From: Pseudaestuariivita rosea
Lineage (GTDB): Bacteria > Pseudomonadota > Alphaproteobacteria > Rhodobacterales > Rhodobacteraceae
Direction of reading: 5' to 3'
Assembly: GCF_017592335.1 (NCBI RefSeq)
Contig: NZ_JACNMP010000020.1
Location: 1 to 61,923, forward strand
DNA: 61,923 nucleotides
Shown: positions 44,194 to 53,528 of the stretch, piece after piece
How the letters are laid out: every line of letters begins with the position of its first letter
How positions within the stretch are numbered: position 1 is the first letter of the stretch
Notes under the pieces: generated by a model
Databases searched by the model: none
What the model saw: the letters and a program-made list of their open reading frames with translations, nothing else
What the model was told of the DNA's origin: nothing
Translations under genes and position numbers: made by a program

Positions 44194-45705
44194 CTATCCG
44201 TTCAGCTTTTTTGCAACGATTTCATTTACGGCCTTCGGGTTGGCCTTGCCGCCCGTCGCCTTCATCACCTGACCAACGAACCATCCCGCCAGTTTCGGGT
44301 TTTCCTTGGCCTTCTCGACCTGAGCCGGGTTGTCCGCGATCACCTGATCCACCGCCGCCTCAATGGCGCTCGTGTCGGTGACCTGTTTCATCCCGCGCTC
44401 TTCCACGATCTGCGCAGGATCGCCCCCTTCGGTATAAACGATCTCAAACAGGTCCTTCGCGATCTTGCCCGAGATATCGCCCTTGGCAATCAGCTCAATA
44501 ATCGCGCCCAATTGCGCGGGGCTGACGGGGGTTTCGGTGATATCGTGATCCTCTTTCTTCAGCCGCCCGAACAGTTCGTTGATTACCCAGTTCGCGGCCA
44601 GTTTGCCGTCACCGTGGGTGGCGACCTCCTCAAAATAGGCGGCATTCTCAGCCTCGGCCGTCAGCACACTGGCGTCATAGTCCGACAGACTGAAGTCACT
44701 GATAAACCGCGCCTTCTTCTCATCCGGCAGTTCGGGCATATCGGAGGCAATCTCATCGACCCAGGCCTGTTCGATCTCAAGCGGTAGCAGATCGGGATCG
44801 GGGAAATAACGATAATCATGCGCCTCTTCCTTGGATCGCATCGACCGCGTTTCGCCCTTGTCAGGATCATAAAGGCGGGTTTCCTGATCAATGCTGCCGC
44901 CGCTCTCAAGGATGGTGATCTGGCGGCGAGCTTCATACTCAATCGCCTGCTGGATAAACCGCATTGAGTTCATGTTCTTGATCTCGCACCGCGTGCCCAA
45001 ATGCGAAAAATCCTGCGTTTCCTGATACTTTTCATACTGACCCGGACGACAGACCGATACGTTCACATCCGCCCGCAGGTTTCCGTTCTGCATGTTGCCA
45101 TCACAGGTGCCCAGATAGCGCAGGATCTGGCGCAGTTTGGCGATATAGGCGGCGGCTTCTTCGGGGCCGCGGATGTCGGGGCGGCTGACGATCTCCATCA
45201 GTGCGACGCCTGTCCGGTTCAGATCCACAAAGCTCATCGCAGGGTCCATGTCGTGGATGGATTTGCCAGCGTCCTGTTCCAGATGAATGCGTTCGATCCG
45301 TACCATGCGCGCGGTGCCGTCGCCCATTTCGACCAGAACTTCGCCCTCGCCCACAATGGGATGATACAGCTGCGAAATCTGATAGCCCTGTGGCAAATCG
45401 GGGTAGAAATAGTTCTTGCGGTCAAAGGCCGACCGCAGGTTGATCTGCGCTTTTAGCCCCAGCCCGGTCTTCACGGCCAGCGCCACGCAGCCTTCGTTGA
45501 TCACCGGCAACATGCCCGGCATGCCCGCGTCCACAAAGGCGACGTTTGAGTTAGGCTCGGCCCCGAATTGGGTCGAGGCGCCGGAAAACAACTTGGCCTT
45601 GCTGGACACCTGCGCGTGGACTTCCATCCCAATGACCAGTTCCCAATCATGTTTCGCGCCAGCGATCACTTTGGGTTTCGGGGTGTCGTAGGTCAGATCA
45701 AGCAT
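44194..45705 (-). CDS. gatB: Asp-tRNA(Asn)/Glu-tRNA(Gln) amidotransferase subunit B
   Basis: Encodes 503 residues. As part of GatCAB it converts mischarged Glu-tRNA(Gln) (and Asp-tRNA(Asn)) to the correct aminoacyl-tRNA. The diagnostic N-terminal '[20 protein letters not shown]' is at about residue 20, followed by '[17 protein letters not shown]' and '[18 protein letters not shown]'. The C-terminal tRNA-binding YqeY-like domain ends '[19 protein letters not shown]'. AAAGGA precedes the start. gatA and gatC are not in the window. Confidence 0.97.
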   Translation of the reverse strand: MLDLTYDTPKPKVIAGAKHDWELVIGMEVHAQVSSKAKLFSGASTQFGAEPNSNVAFVDAGMPGMLPVINEGCVALAVKTGLGLKAQINLRSAFDRKNYFYPDLPQGYQISQLYHPIVGEGEVLVEMGDGTARMVRIERIHLEQDAGKSIHDMDPAMSFVDLNRTGVALMEIVSRPDIRGPEEAAAYIAKLRQILRYLGTCDGNMQNGNLRADVNVSVCRPGQYEKYQETQDFSHLGTRCEIKNMNSMRFIQQAIEYEARRQITILESGGSIDQETRLYDPDKGETRSMRSKEEAHDYRYFPDPDLLPLEIEQAWVDEIASDMPELPDEKKARFISDFSLSDYDASVLTAEAENAAYFEEVATHGDGKLAANWVINELFGRLKKEDHDITETPVSPAQLGAIIELIAKGDISGKIAKDLFEIVYTEGGDPAQIVEERGMKQVTDTSAIEAAVDQVIADNPAQVEKAKENPKLAGWFVGQVMKATGGKANPKAVNEIVAKKLNG

Positions 45706-45830
45706 GGCTGTGAGTCCTTTGTCTGTCAGTGCGTTCTAAGACAGCCAGACAAAGGGGGCAAGCCTGCCGATAAAGCCATGTGATGCAGAAATTGCTTGAA
45801 TGATGCTGCCAAGTTCTAAAAGCTGGTGAC

Positions 45831-46430
45831 ATGAGTGCATTGAAAACAGTTTTTAGTCTGACACTGCTGGCCCTTCCGATGGGGTGCGGTGCAGATACAT
45901 CCGAAGAACCTTCGACCTATCTGCCTGTCATGCAATGGGATTTTCATGAACAAGGTCCGGACTGGACGCAGGCCAGTATGGATGCGCTGGAATCCCATGG
46001 TGCAGCTTTGACAGACACGGTACCCAACGACATCGCTACATGGTGTCCTGCTTATCCTGAGGCCAGTGCCGCCGAACGTCGCGCATTCTGGACTGGCCTT
46101 TTGTCGGCCCTGGCAAAATACGAAAGCACCTGGAACCCACAGGCCGTCGGCGGGGGTGGGCAGTGGTTCGGTTTGGTTCAGATATCACCCGCAACGGCAC
46201 GTGGGTATGGGTGCCGGGCCAAGTCAGGCCTTGCTTTGCAGGATGGTGAGGCAAACCTAAGCTGCGCCATCCGCATCATGGCCACAACGGTCACGCGCGA
46301 TAACGCTGTGGCATTCAAAGAAGACGGCCGCCGCGGAGGCGTCGCCGCCGACTGGGGCCCATTTGTCAGCGCGGAAAAACGCGAAAGCATGGCCGCCTGG
46401 ACGTCGTCGCAAAGCTACTGCAGCTTATAA
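45831..46430 (+). CDS. Lipoprotein with lytic transglycosylase-like (SLT) domain
   Basis: Encodes 199 residues. The N-terminus looks like a lipoprotein signal ending LPMGC (Cys19), slightly atypical at the -2 position. The domain from about residue 88 reads 'LLSALAKYESTWNPQAVG' with the expected catalytic Glu98, then 'QWFGLVQISPATARGYGC' and 'LSCAIRIMA', which matches the SLT goose-lysozyme fold. It would cleave peptidoglycan glycan strands in the periplasm. It stands alone, divergent from gatB. Confidence 0.75.
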   Translation: MSALKTVFSLTLLALPMGCGADTSEEPSTYLPVMQWDFHEQGPDWTQASMDALESHGAALTDTVPNDIATWCPAYPEASAAERRAFWTGLLSALAKYESTWNPQAVGGGGQWFGLVQISPATARGYGCRAKSGLALQDGEANLSCAIRIMATTVTRDNAVAFKEDGRRGGVAADWGPFVSAEKRESMAAWTSSQSYCSL

Positions 46431-46600
46431 AGCCGATGTCTGGCGTGCTCTAAGAAGTACGGAATATGGCTAAAGCCACATGACGAATAGCCAGTTGGAT
46501 TTTGATACCCTCCCTTGACTTAACCACTCAAACCCATACCCCGTGGTTTGGGGGCTGACAACGTGTCCAGTTACGGCTTTCTGGCTTTGTAAGCCTCACT

Positions 46601-47218
46601 TTAAAGGCCAACCACTTTGTTCCAATCCGAGATATACATGTATATGCGTTGGAATTCCGACGGTAGAAGCATGCGATTGTGCGCAACAAAATTACGAGCT
46701 TTTTCCAGTTCTGTCATTCGTTGTCGAATCCAAGCCTGGCTTGGCATTGTGTCTTTGAAATGCGCCCAGTTCTCGATGATGATCGAGGCTAAATCACCAA
46801 AATCGACAAACTCCAGACGATCGCCTTTGGCACCTTCTAGCCACGAATCTTTCTCAGCAGTTTTTTGGCGAGACTCGGCCATGCTCTTGACCTTGTTTGG
46901 AACAGAGTCTGTTTCCCACCATTCCGGGCTGACTTTCTCATCCAGGGTGTCTCGTATCAAAGAACGCACTTCATTCTCGAACGCATGCAAAACAGAGTAC
47001 AAGCGAGCCATTTCGAGTGCGTCGTTTCTTCGCTGCACGCCAAATGGACTTAGAGCTTCTAGCAGCAGCTTCTCTTCGGTCTGGCCGATATCTGCTCCAA
47101 CCTTAATTCCTGCCTGCCTAAAAATCTCCGACTCCGACTCAAAAAGTAATCCACGAAAGACGAAATCTCTGACTGAGCTACTCAATGATATGCTCCCGCA
47201 GGGATTTGAAGATAGCAT
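46601..47218 (-). CDS. Swt1-type HEPN-domain protein, putative RNase
   Basis: Encodes 205 residues. The C-terminal half matches the Swt1-type HEPN domain: 'LYSVLHAFENEVRSLIRDTL', 'WWETDSVPNKVKSMAESR', 'LEFVDFGDLASIIIENW' and 'LEKARNFVAHNRMLL'. The last holds Rx4H (Arg175, His180), the catalytic motif of HEPN ribonucleases. Such proteins occur in toxin-antitoxin and defence systems. The start is uncertain: the ATG at 47218 lies inside the 3' end of the DUF5343 gene (41-nt overlap), and a TTG at residue 12 sits on its stop codon. AT-rich composition sets the pair apart from neighbours. Confidence 0.75.
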   Translation of the reverse strand: MLSSNPCGSISLSSSVRDFVFRGLLFESESEIFRQAGIKVGADIGQTEEKLLLEALSPFGVQRRNDALEMARLYSVLHAFENEVRSLIRDTLDEKVSPEWWETDSVPNKVKSMAESRQKTAEKDSWLEGAKGDRLEFVDFGDLASIIIENWAHFKDTMPSQAWIRQRMTELEKARNFVAHNRMLLPSEFQRIYMYISDWNKVVGL

Positions 47219-47831
47219 TGTAAACTTCTATGTCTTTGGTAGCAGGTAGATGAATTTGGATATTATAATTCAACCCGATGCTATTTGGTTGCATCACTGG
47301 AATCTGCGGCTGAACGGAGTCTGTCGTTTCTTTTACTGCGCTGGTTGCGGACTTATCAGGTCTTTTAACTTCCAGTTCAGGTTCGCGTGCCTGAACCCCT
47401 CCACCTATAATCGATTGCTTGTCTGAAAGTTCATAGAGCGCCAAGAATGTCCGCGCGGCCCTGTCAGCTGATGTATCTGACATATTGTAGGTGCTTTTGT
47501 ACTTACCTACGATCATGTCGAGATCGGCAGGTGAAGGCTCTCGTTTCATAACGAAAATATCACTATAAGCTTCTCTGACGGCTTCACCCAACACGATCTT
47601 CCAGCGGGTTTTGTCGAGGAAGTCCATGTATTGATTTGTTGGTGTCCCATCGGCTGACAAGAAACCGAGACCCTTCATCAAGCCGATTGTAGAATGCCAG
47701 TTTGATGATGTTAAACCAAGGTCTTTCAAAAAAGTTCGGTTAAATGTTGAAGGCGCTTGGCCTTCGCGCAACTTATCAAAAAATTCCCCAAGCTTTGTGT
47801 AGATTTGTGTCGTTTGCTTTAAAAGTGCCAT
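47178..47831 (-). CDS. DUF5343 protein, partner of HEPN gene
   Basis: Encodes 217 residues. The N-terminal 150 residues match DUF5343: 'FFDKLREGQAPSTFNRTFLK' with 'DLGLTSSNWHSTIGLMKGLG' and 'AVREAYSDIFVMK' and 'RAARTFLALYELSD'. This looks like two winged-helix-like units. A low-complexity linker (about 150-185) leads to a C-terminal strand-rich end 'YNIQIHLPATKDIEVYNAIF'. The gene overlaps the HEPN gene by 41 nt, so the two are one unit; DUF5343 is probably the sensor, antitoxin or DNA-binding partner. AT-rich, with no obvious SD sequence. Confidence 0.75.
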   Translation of the reverse strand: MALLKQTTQIYTKLGEFFDKLREGQAPSTFNRTFLKDLGLTSSNWHSTIGLMKGLGFLSADGTPTNQYMDFLDKTRWKIVLGEAVREAYSDIFVMKREPSPADLDMIVGKYKSTYNMSDTSADRAARTFLALYELSDKQSIIGGGVQAREPELEVKRPDKSATSAVKETTDSVQPQIPVMQPNSIGLNYNIQIHLPATKDIEVYNAIFKSLREHIIE

Positions 47832-48141
47832 AAAAATTTCCTATATAGATACCATCTATGAAGTGCTTTCGATTTGAAAACTATCTTTGAGTCGGTTTGC
47901 TCACCGTCAACGCACAATAAAAAAGTCACGGCACAATTTCCAGTAGAAGCGGAGAACGGAAATAGGCTAGGAGTAGCAAGCCATTAATATGCGTGATCAA
48001 GGCTGTTTTTTCACGGGGTACAACTTAATGATCTGCTGACCAGCGGCAAAAAAATGTAACTGATTTGTATAGAGTTTTCTGCTTCCCGCCTTGCTTCCCA
48101 TTTTGAACCGCTGCACGCTTCAGAAAACCAAAAACCAACAC
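47832..48141. other. AT-rich gap upstream of the DUF5343-HEPN cassette
   Basis: No gene seen. It is the presumed promoter region of the DUF5343 gene (transcribed leftwards) and runs up to the degenerate tRNA half at 48142. No clear terminator or direct repeat marks an island boundary. Confidence 0.4.
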
Positions 48142-48185
48142 GACCACGTAGCTCAACTGGATAGAGCAACGCCCTCTTAAGGGTT
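48142..48185 (+). tRNA. Degenerate 5' half of a tRNA gene
   Basis: GACCACG-TA-GCTC-aactggata-GAGC is a perfect acceptor 5' strand, linker and D-arm, followed by an anticodon-loop-like CTCTTAA (Lys-CTT pattern, or Arg-CCT-derived). The anticodon stem pairs poorly (ACGCC / GGGTT), and no T-arm (GGTTCGAATCC) or matching 3' acceptor CGTGGTC follows. It is therefore a truncated tRNA, as left by integration or deletion at a tRNA gene. It faces the acyltransferase gene and borders the accessory cassette. Confidence 0.55.
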
Positions 48186-48209
48186 GATGAAGCTGAGACC
48201 TGCGTAAAG

Positions 48210-49067
48210 TCAGACCCAGCTTGGGCGTCGTGTCATTTGCACCAAAGACACAGCAGGTGCGTGGCGGCCGCCCAGGGCGAGTGTTGCGTCGCGTAAAACC
48301 CGAATGGCGTCTTCCGATTTGGCTGGTAGAGCCTTGGCGGAAATGGGATCGCCGACCGTGATCCGGAACGGTTGGCGGTGTTTGTTCAGCGTTTCATAAA
48401 ACAGTGTGATGTCCCGCAGCGTGGGGTGGATCAGATCGAACAGATAAAATAGCGCCGAATTTCGGGCGCGGATATTGACGGGGATCACCTGTAGGTCGAA
48501 CTTGCGCGCGATCATCGCAGCCGAGGCCATCCAGGGCCGTTCATAAAGACGCAATCCGCGGCGTTTGGCCAGTCGACCGGATGGAAAGATCACCCCAAGG
48601 CGGCCATCGTTCACGGCCTTGCGTGTATAGTCCATCGTGGCCCGCGTCTTGGCTATCGTACGCTTTTCTTCGCGCCACTCGACCGAGGCTATCATGGTTT
48701 CCATCTGCGGCAGAACGCGCAGGATATCCCCGTTGGCAAAATAAAACGCGTCAGACCGCAACTGACTGATCAGGTGGTTCAGAATGACACCATCAGCGAT
48801 ACCCGTCGGATGATTGGCGACAATCAAAGCGGGTCCGTGGCGCGGAATGTGCTGCAAGCCGCTGACCGTCACATCGCGTGCCAGCAACGCACCCAGACGA
48901 TGCATGATCTGATCAGTGGGTTGGCTTCGAAACTCTTCTGCCAGTTCCAAAGTGCGCGCGTAGCCCAGCATATTGTGAAGCGCTGTGCGGGCTAAATGCG
49001 TACCTGGCCGGTCCCTGAACAACCAAGGGGCACGTTCCTGAATAAGGGGATCGATCCGTTCCTGCAT
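48210..49067 (-). CDS. PlsC-like lysophospholipid acyltransferase
   Basis: Encodes 285 residues. It resembles the 1-acylglycerol-phosphate acyltransferase superfamily: 'HGPALIVANHPTGIADGVIL' gives the His-Asp pair (spacing one longer than classical HX4D), 'GVIFPSGRLAKRRGLRLYE' the substrate-binding block. No N-terminal membrane helix is evident. It probably acylates a lysophospholipid or an ornithine-lipid precursor; the exact acceptor cannot be assigned. The 3' end lies 24 nt from the tRNA remnant. Confidence 0.8.
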   Translation of the reverse strand: MQERIDPLIQERAPWLFRDRPGTHLARTALHNMLGYARTLELAEEFRSQPTDQIMHRLGALLARDVTVSGLQHIPRHGPALIVANHPTGIADGVILNHLISQLRSDAFYFANGDILRVLPQMETMIASVEWREEKRTIAKTRATMDYTRKAVNDGRLGVIFPSGRLAKRRGLRLYERPWMASAAMIARKFDLQVIPVNIRARNSALFYLFDLIHPTLRDITLFYETLNKHRQPFRITVGDPISAKALPAKSEDAIRVLRDATLALGGRHAPAVSLVQMTRRPSWV

Positions 49068-49178
49068 GGGCCTGACACATCAGATAAATGCAACGTTTGC
49101 ATGACAGGTGTGTATTTTTCACAGCGCTACAAGTCGGTCGGAAATTATCCGCCAATATCAGCTAATGCGCCGCACAGC

Positions 49179-49709
49179 CTAGGTGATATGGAAGGCCCGT
49201 TTTACGTCATCCAGCGCATCGCGTTGTTTGTCATTCATATCGTCGCCATTCGTCGATAGCGTATCGCGCAGAACTGTTAGCAGGGGGGTGAAAGCCTCGC
49301 CGCCGGTCATTTTATACAACTTGCGAGACAGGCGCGATACAGCCTGATCCGCACCACCACATTGGTTCATCAGCCAACGTCCCAAAACGGTCATTTCTTC
49401 GGCGTCCTTGTCGGACATACTTAGAACTGATTGCAAATTGCGGTGCAGCGCATTGCGATGTTCCTGGGTGGGATAATCATCAAGCTCAAGAAATGACACC
49501 GCCAGCGCCGCAATGGCAATCTTGGGGTCGTCGATATCTTCTACAGGATGAGTATTGGCGCGGCGCTTGAACCCAAATCTGCGAGCCGCATTTTTCACGT
49601 CCAGGGCGGCGTCGAATATGTCACCTGCGATATTGGCCGCATTCCTTGACCGCAGAACAAAGAAATATAGAGCAACGGCAGCACCTGCCAAAGCAATTAA
49701 AAATGGCAT
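49179..49709 (-). CDS. TerB-like protein with membrane anchor
   Basis: Encodes 176 residues: one N-terminal membrane helix (about 3-20, FLIALAGAAVALYFFVLRS), a basic linker and an all-helical domain (about 55-170: 'PKIAIAALAVSFLELDDYP', 'ALHRNLQSVLSMSDKDAEEM', 'LSRKLYKMTGGEAFTPLL'). The pattern is of the TerB-like helical fold found in stress-related membrane proteins. It follows pepN by 34 nt on the same strand, so the two are probably co-transcribed. Role unknown. Confidence 0.65.
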   Translation of the reverse strand: MPFLIALAGAAVALYFFVLRSRNAANIAGDIFDAALDVKNAARRFGFKRRANTHPVEDIDDPKIAIAALAVSFLELDDYPTQEHRNALHRNLQSVLSMSDKDAEEMTVLGRWLMNQCGGADQAVSRLSRKLYKMTGGEAFTPLLTVLRDTLSTNGDDMNDKQRDALDDVKRAFHIT

Positions 49710-49743
49710 TTCAGTCCTTTACATCGTCAAGAATGGCACATAA

Positions 49744-52296
49744 TCAGCCGTTCAATATGCGGCCCACCATTTCGGTTACATCGCGTGACAAATTCGGTGT
49801 ATCTGCGATTCTTTGCAATGCGGCTTTCATCTTTGCCTGACGATCTGTGTCATAACGGCGCCAGGTCTCGAATGCGGTGCACATGCGCGCGGTGGTCTGC
49901 GGATTGAACGGATCCAACCGGATCAACCAGTCGGCCAACAGATCATAGCTTGCGCCGCTTGGATGATGAAAGCCAGCTGCATTTCCCGTTAATGCGCCCA
50001 AAGCACTGCGGAACCGGTTGGGGTTTTTCCAGTCAAAATCAGGATGCTGGGTCAGGTGTTCAGTAATCTCGGCCGCCTTTGCCGGGGCGGCATATGAAAT
50101 CTGCAGGCCAAACCACTTGTCTATGACCAGTCGGTCGGCTTTCCACTGTTCATAAAATGATTGCGTTGCAGTGTCGGACTGATCGATATTCAACAAGCAC
50201 CCGAATGCCGCCAATTGCTGGGTCATATTGTCAGCAGAATCATATTGCTTTTGCGCCTGCGCACCGCCGTCGGTCAACGAAATTAAGGATAAAACAGCAT
50301 TGCCCAAGGCCCGTTTTCCCGCCGCTTCGGCATCGGGGGAGTAGGAGCCATCGACATGCATTGCTGCATAGATCCGCGGAAGAGCGTCCTGCATATGCTG
50401 TGCCATTGTCTGGCGCAGCGTTTCAAGCGCCTGATAAATCGCCATCGGATCGGGCGTGTGCCCCATGTCAAACAAGGTTTGTGCCAGTTCATCCTGTGTC
50501 GGCAGGCGCATAACAAGCGCACGAAAAGCCGGATCAAGGCTATCATCCCGCAAAACCGCCAACAGCGCATCAAGGAATGCTTGATCGGGCGCCGCACCTT
50601 TGGTAATCATGTCGATCAGGGTCCTACGGGCCAGCGCGCGACCGGATTCCCATTTGTTGAACGGGTCTGTATCATGGGCCAGAAGGAAGGCAGCATTATC
50701 GCCAATCCCGTCTGTTTCAAGAATGACCGGGGCAGAAAATCCGCGCAGAATGGATGGAATGGGCTTTGCCCCAAGGCCATCGAAGCTGAAACTTTGTTCG
50801 GCCTCAGTCATCTCAAGCACCTGGGTTTCCACGACCTCGCCCCCATCCGGGTTCAGCAGCCCAACCGCGATGGGGATGACAACCGGTTGCTTGGCCTCTT
50901 GCCCTGGCGTGGGTGGCGTATTCTGGCGGAAGGTTAGCGTATAGGCACCATTTTCAAATGCCTCACTCACCTTTAACCGCGGTGTTCCGGCCTGCGAATA
51001 CCAGCGTTTGAATTGGGTCAGATCGCGCCCTGTGGTGTCTTCGAAAACCTTCAGCCAATCTTCGATTGTGCAAGCCTGACCGTCGTGACGGCGGAAATAC
51101 AGATCAAGCGCTTTGTAGTAATCCTGATCACCCACAAGCGTTTTGAGCATCCGGATAAGCTCGGCCCCTTTTTCGTAAACGGTGGCGGTGTAGAAATTGT
51201 TGATCTCGACAAAGCTTTCGGGCCGCACGGGGTGTGCCAGTGGTCCGTTATCTTCGCGGAATTGACGCCCACGCAACGCCATCACATCGTTGATCCGTGC
51301 AACAGCCGCACTGCGTTCATCTGCGGTGAACTGCTGGTCGCGGAAAACGGTCAGACCCTCTTTCAGGCAAAGCTGAAACCAGTCGCGGCAAGTGATCCGA
51401 TTACCCGTCCAGTTATGGAAATACTCATGGGCAATGATCGCCTCAATCCGTTCATAGTTGGCATCAGTTGAGGTTTCAGGCGACGCCAGAACGGCGGCAG
51501 AGTTGAAGATATTCAGCCCCTTGTTTTCCATTGCGCCCATATTAAAGTCGTCCACAGCGACGATGTTAAAGATATCCAGATCATATTCAGCGTTATAGAA
51601 ATTTTCGTCCCAGACCATGGACCGTTTCAGCGCATCCAGCCCGAAATCGCACTTGTGTTCGTCCCCCGGGCGGACATACAGGTTCAGATCGACCTGCCTG
51701 CCGGACCGCGTGGTGAATGTATCGGACTTCGCAATCAGATCGCCCGCAACCAGCGCAAATAGATAGGCGGGCTTGGGCCATGGATCGTGCCATTCTGCCC
51801 AACCTTCGCCCTGCGCCACTGCGTTGCCGTTCGACAATAGTACCGGCAGGTTGCCTTCAATGCGTACAGTGAATACGGCCATCACATCGGGGCGATCGGG
51901 GTAATAGGTGATCTTGCGAAACCCTTCGGCCTCACACTGGGTGCAATACATACCGCGCGACATATAAAGACCTTCAAGTGCGGTGTTGGTGGCGGGGCTG
52001 ATTTCAACCTCGGCCTCCCAGATGAATGGTGCGTTGGGTACATCCAGCTTTAGACTGTCGCCTGTCAGATTGGTCTGAACATCCTGACCGTCGACTTTGG
52101 CCCAGATCAGCTTCAGATGTTCGCCGTGCAGCATAAAATCCTGTGATGTCGCATCAGGGTTCGGACGAAATTCGATCCGGCTGATGACGCGCGTCGCATT
52201 CGGATCAAGACGAAAGGTCAGATGAACCGCATCCACCAGAAAAGCCGGTGGCGTGTAGTCAGCAAGATAAATCGTCTGAGGCGTATCGGTGCGCAT
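49744..52296 (-). CDS. pepN: Aminopeptidase N
   Basis: Encodes 850 residues. It is an M1 zinc metallopeptidase that removes N-terminal residues from peptides in the cytoplasm. The exopeptidase motif GAMENKG precedes the zinc site HEYFHNWTGNRITCRDWFQ (His about 288), with the third ligand Glu 18 residues later in 'LKEGLTVFRDQQF'. The N-terminal and C-terminal domains are complete, as in E. coli PepN. Probably the first gene of a two-gene operon with the TerB-like gene. Confidence 0.96.
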   Translation of the reverse strand: MRTDTPQTIYLADYTPPAFLVDAVHLTFRLDPNATRVISRIEFRPNPDATSQDFMLHGEHLKLIWAKVDGQDVQTNLTGDSLKLDVPNAPFIWEAEVEISPATNTALEGLYMSRGMYCTQCEAEGFRKITYYPDRPDVMAVFTVRIEGNLPVLLSNGNAVAQGEGWAEWHDPWPKPAYLFALVAGDLIAKSDTFTTRSGRQVDLNLYVRPGDEHKCDFGLDALKRSMVWDENFYNAEYDLDIFNIVAVDDFNMGAMENKGLNIFNSAAVLASPETSTDANYERIEAIIAHEYFHNWTGNRITCRDWFQLCLKEGLTVFRDQQFTADERSAAVARINDVMALRGRQFREDNGPLAHPVRPESFVEINNFYTATVYEKGAELIRMLKTLVGDQDYYKALDLYFRRHDGQACTIEDWLKVFEDTTGRDLTQFKRWYSQAGTPRLKVSEAFENGAYTLTFRQNTPPTPGQEAKQPVVIPIAVGLLNPDGGEVVETQVLEMTEAEQSFSFDGLGAKPIPSILRGFSAPVILETDGIGDNAAFLLAHDTDPFNKWESGRALARRTLIDMITKGAAPDQAFLDALLAVLRDDSLDPAFRALVMRLPTQDELAQTLFDMGHTPDPMAIYQALETLRQTMAQHMQDALPRIYAAMHVDGSYSPDAEAAGKRALGNAVLSLISLTDGGAQAQKQYDSADNMTQQLAAFGCLLNIDQSDTATQSFYEQWKADRLVIDKWFGLQISYAAPAKAAEITEHLTQHPDFDWKNPNRFRSALGALTGNAAGFHHPSGASYDLLADWLIRLDPFNPQTTARMCTAFETWRRYDTDRQAKMKAALQRIADTPNLSRDVTEMVGRILNG

Positions 52297-52395
52297 CTTG
52301 GCCCTTTCTGTTTCGATCCTGACACGATGCTGACATAACGTTGTCAGCAGGCCTGTGCCAATGATGTGTCACGATATACAACAAGGAGCAAACCA

Positions 52396-52773
52396 ATGAC
52401 ATTCCATCCTGATCATTTTACAGTTTGGGCAGAAATTCCGGTCACCGACATGGCGCGTGCAACTGAATTTTACGAAGCGGTCCTGCAAACCAAGCTGCGG
52501 TATGATGAAACCGGACCGAACCCAGTTGCCTACTTTGAGACCAAAGACAGGGATAAGGGCATTGCCGGTCATATCTACCCCGGCAAGCCAGCCACCAGGG
52601 GAACAGGTCCGACTATCCACCTGATCGCGCCCGGCAAACTGCAGGATACGATGGACCGTGTCAAAGCCGCAGGCGGAGAAGTGCTGTCACCTGCAATCCC
52701 GATCCCTGCCGGTGATTTCTTTTATATATACGATCTTGACGGCAACTCTGTCGGTCTGTTCGAGGCCAAGTGA
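52396..52773 (+). CDS. VOC (glyoxalase-fold) family protein
   Basis: Encodes 125 residues from the ATG at 52396; AAGGAG precedes it, while a longer frame from 52366 has no such signal. It has the paired beta-alpha-beta-beta-beta units of VOC proteins: 'FTVWAEIPVTDMARATEFYE' and 'AGGEVLSPAIPIPAGDFFYI' with the terminal 'DLDGNSVGLFE'. Metal ligands are only partly conserved, so activity is uncertain. Its stop overlaps the start of the WYL regulator as TGATG, indicating co-expression. Confidence 0.85.
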   Translation: MTFHPDHFTVWAEIPVTDMARATEFYEAVLQTKLRYDETGPNPVAYFETKDRDKGIAGHIYPGKPATRGTGPTIHLIAPGKLQDTMDRVKAAGGEVLSPAIPIPAGDFFYIYDLDGNSVGLFEAK

Positions 52774-53465
52774 TGCGACGCGCCGACCGTCTTTTCAGGA
52801 TTGTGCAAGATCTGCGGGGCGGTCGGCTGGTCACGGCGGAAAAGCTGGCGAACCTGCACGAGGTTTCAAAGCGCACGATTTATCGTGATGTCGCTGATCT
52901 GCAGGCCAGTGGCGTTCCGATCACGGGCGAGGCTGGCGTAGGCTATGTCATGCAGGGCGGTTTTGACATGCCGCCCCTGATGTTTACCCATGATGAGATC
53001 ACCGCATTGGTCGCAGGCGCGCGATTGACCAAGGCCTGGGGCGGTCTTTCCATGGCACGCGCTGCAGAAGAGGCGCTGATCAAGATCGAAGCCGTCCTGT
53101 CTGAAGGTGATCGCGCCGTGATGGACAAGGTTGAAATACGCTCAATTGCGCCTGAAATGAATGATAAGTTACGCGCCAGGCTGGATCAGATCGACGCTGC
53201 TATAGAAAAGTGTCAGGTGCTGGATATCACTTACAGCGATGCGAACGGCGAACGATCGACGCGACATATTCGCCCGCTTGGGCTTTGGTTTTGGGGCAAG
53301 GTCTGGACGCTGATGTCATGGTGCGAGTTGCGCGACGACTTCAGAATGTTCCGAGTTGATCGCATCCAAAAGGCCCGCAGCGTTGGCCATTTTAAGCCTG
53401 ATCCGGATAAGTCCCTGATTGCGTTTTATCATAAGGCAGAATGCGAAGGCATCGAAAATCAATAA
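52773..53465 (+). CDS. YafY-type transcriptional regulator (HTH + WYL)
   Basis: Encodes 230 residues. The N-terminal winged helix reads 'RRADRLFRIVQDLRGGRLVT' with recognition helix 'VSKRTIYRDVADLQASG' (about 1-60), followed by a WYL domain (about 125-230) with 'VLDITYSDANGERSTRHIRP' and 'LGLWFWGKVWTLMSWCELR'. WYL proteins sense ligands, often nucleic acids or small molecules, and regulate stress genes. Coupled by TGATG to the VOC gene, which is the probable target. Confidence 0.88.
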   Translation: MRRADRLFRIVQDLRGGRLVTAEKLANLHEVSKRTIYRDVADLQASGVPITGEAGVGYVMQGGFDMPPLMFTHDEITALVAGARLTKAWGGLSMARAAEEALIKIEAVLSEGDRAVMDKVEIRSIAPEMNDKLRARLDQIDAAIEKCQVLDITYSDANGERSTRHIRPLGLWFWGKVWTLMSWCELRDDFRMFRVDRIQKARSVGHFKPDPDKSLIAFYHKAECEGIENQ

Positions 53466-53528
53466 TGCTTGGAACTTTTTCTGCTGCGGTCCGTTAATTG
53501 GCCAGAGTAGTGCAATAAGGAGTTGATA

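Noticed and set aside
46431-46600. Search for the missing tRNA 3' half or a direct repeat on the far side of the DUF5343-HEPN cassette
   Set aside because: No TTCGAATC-like T-loop or acceptor strand was found there, so an intact att pair cannot be claimed.
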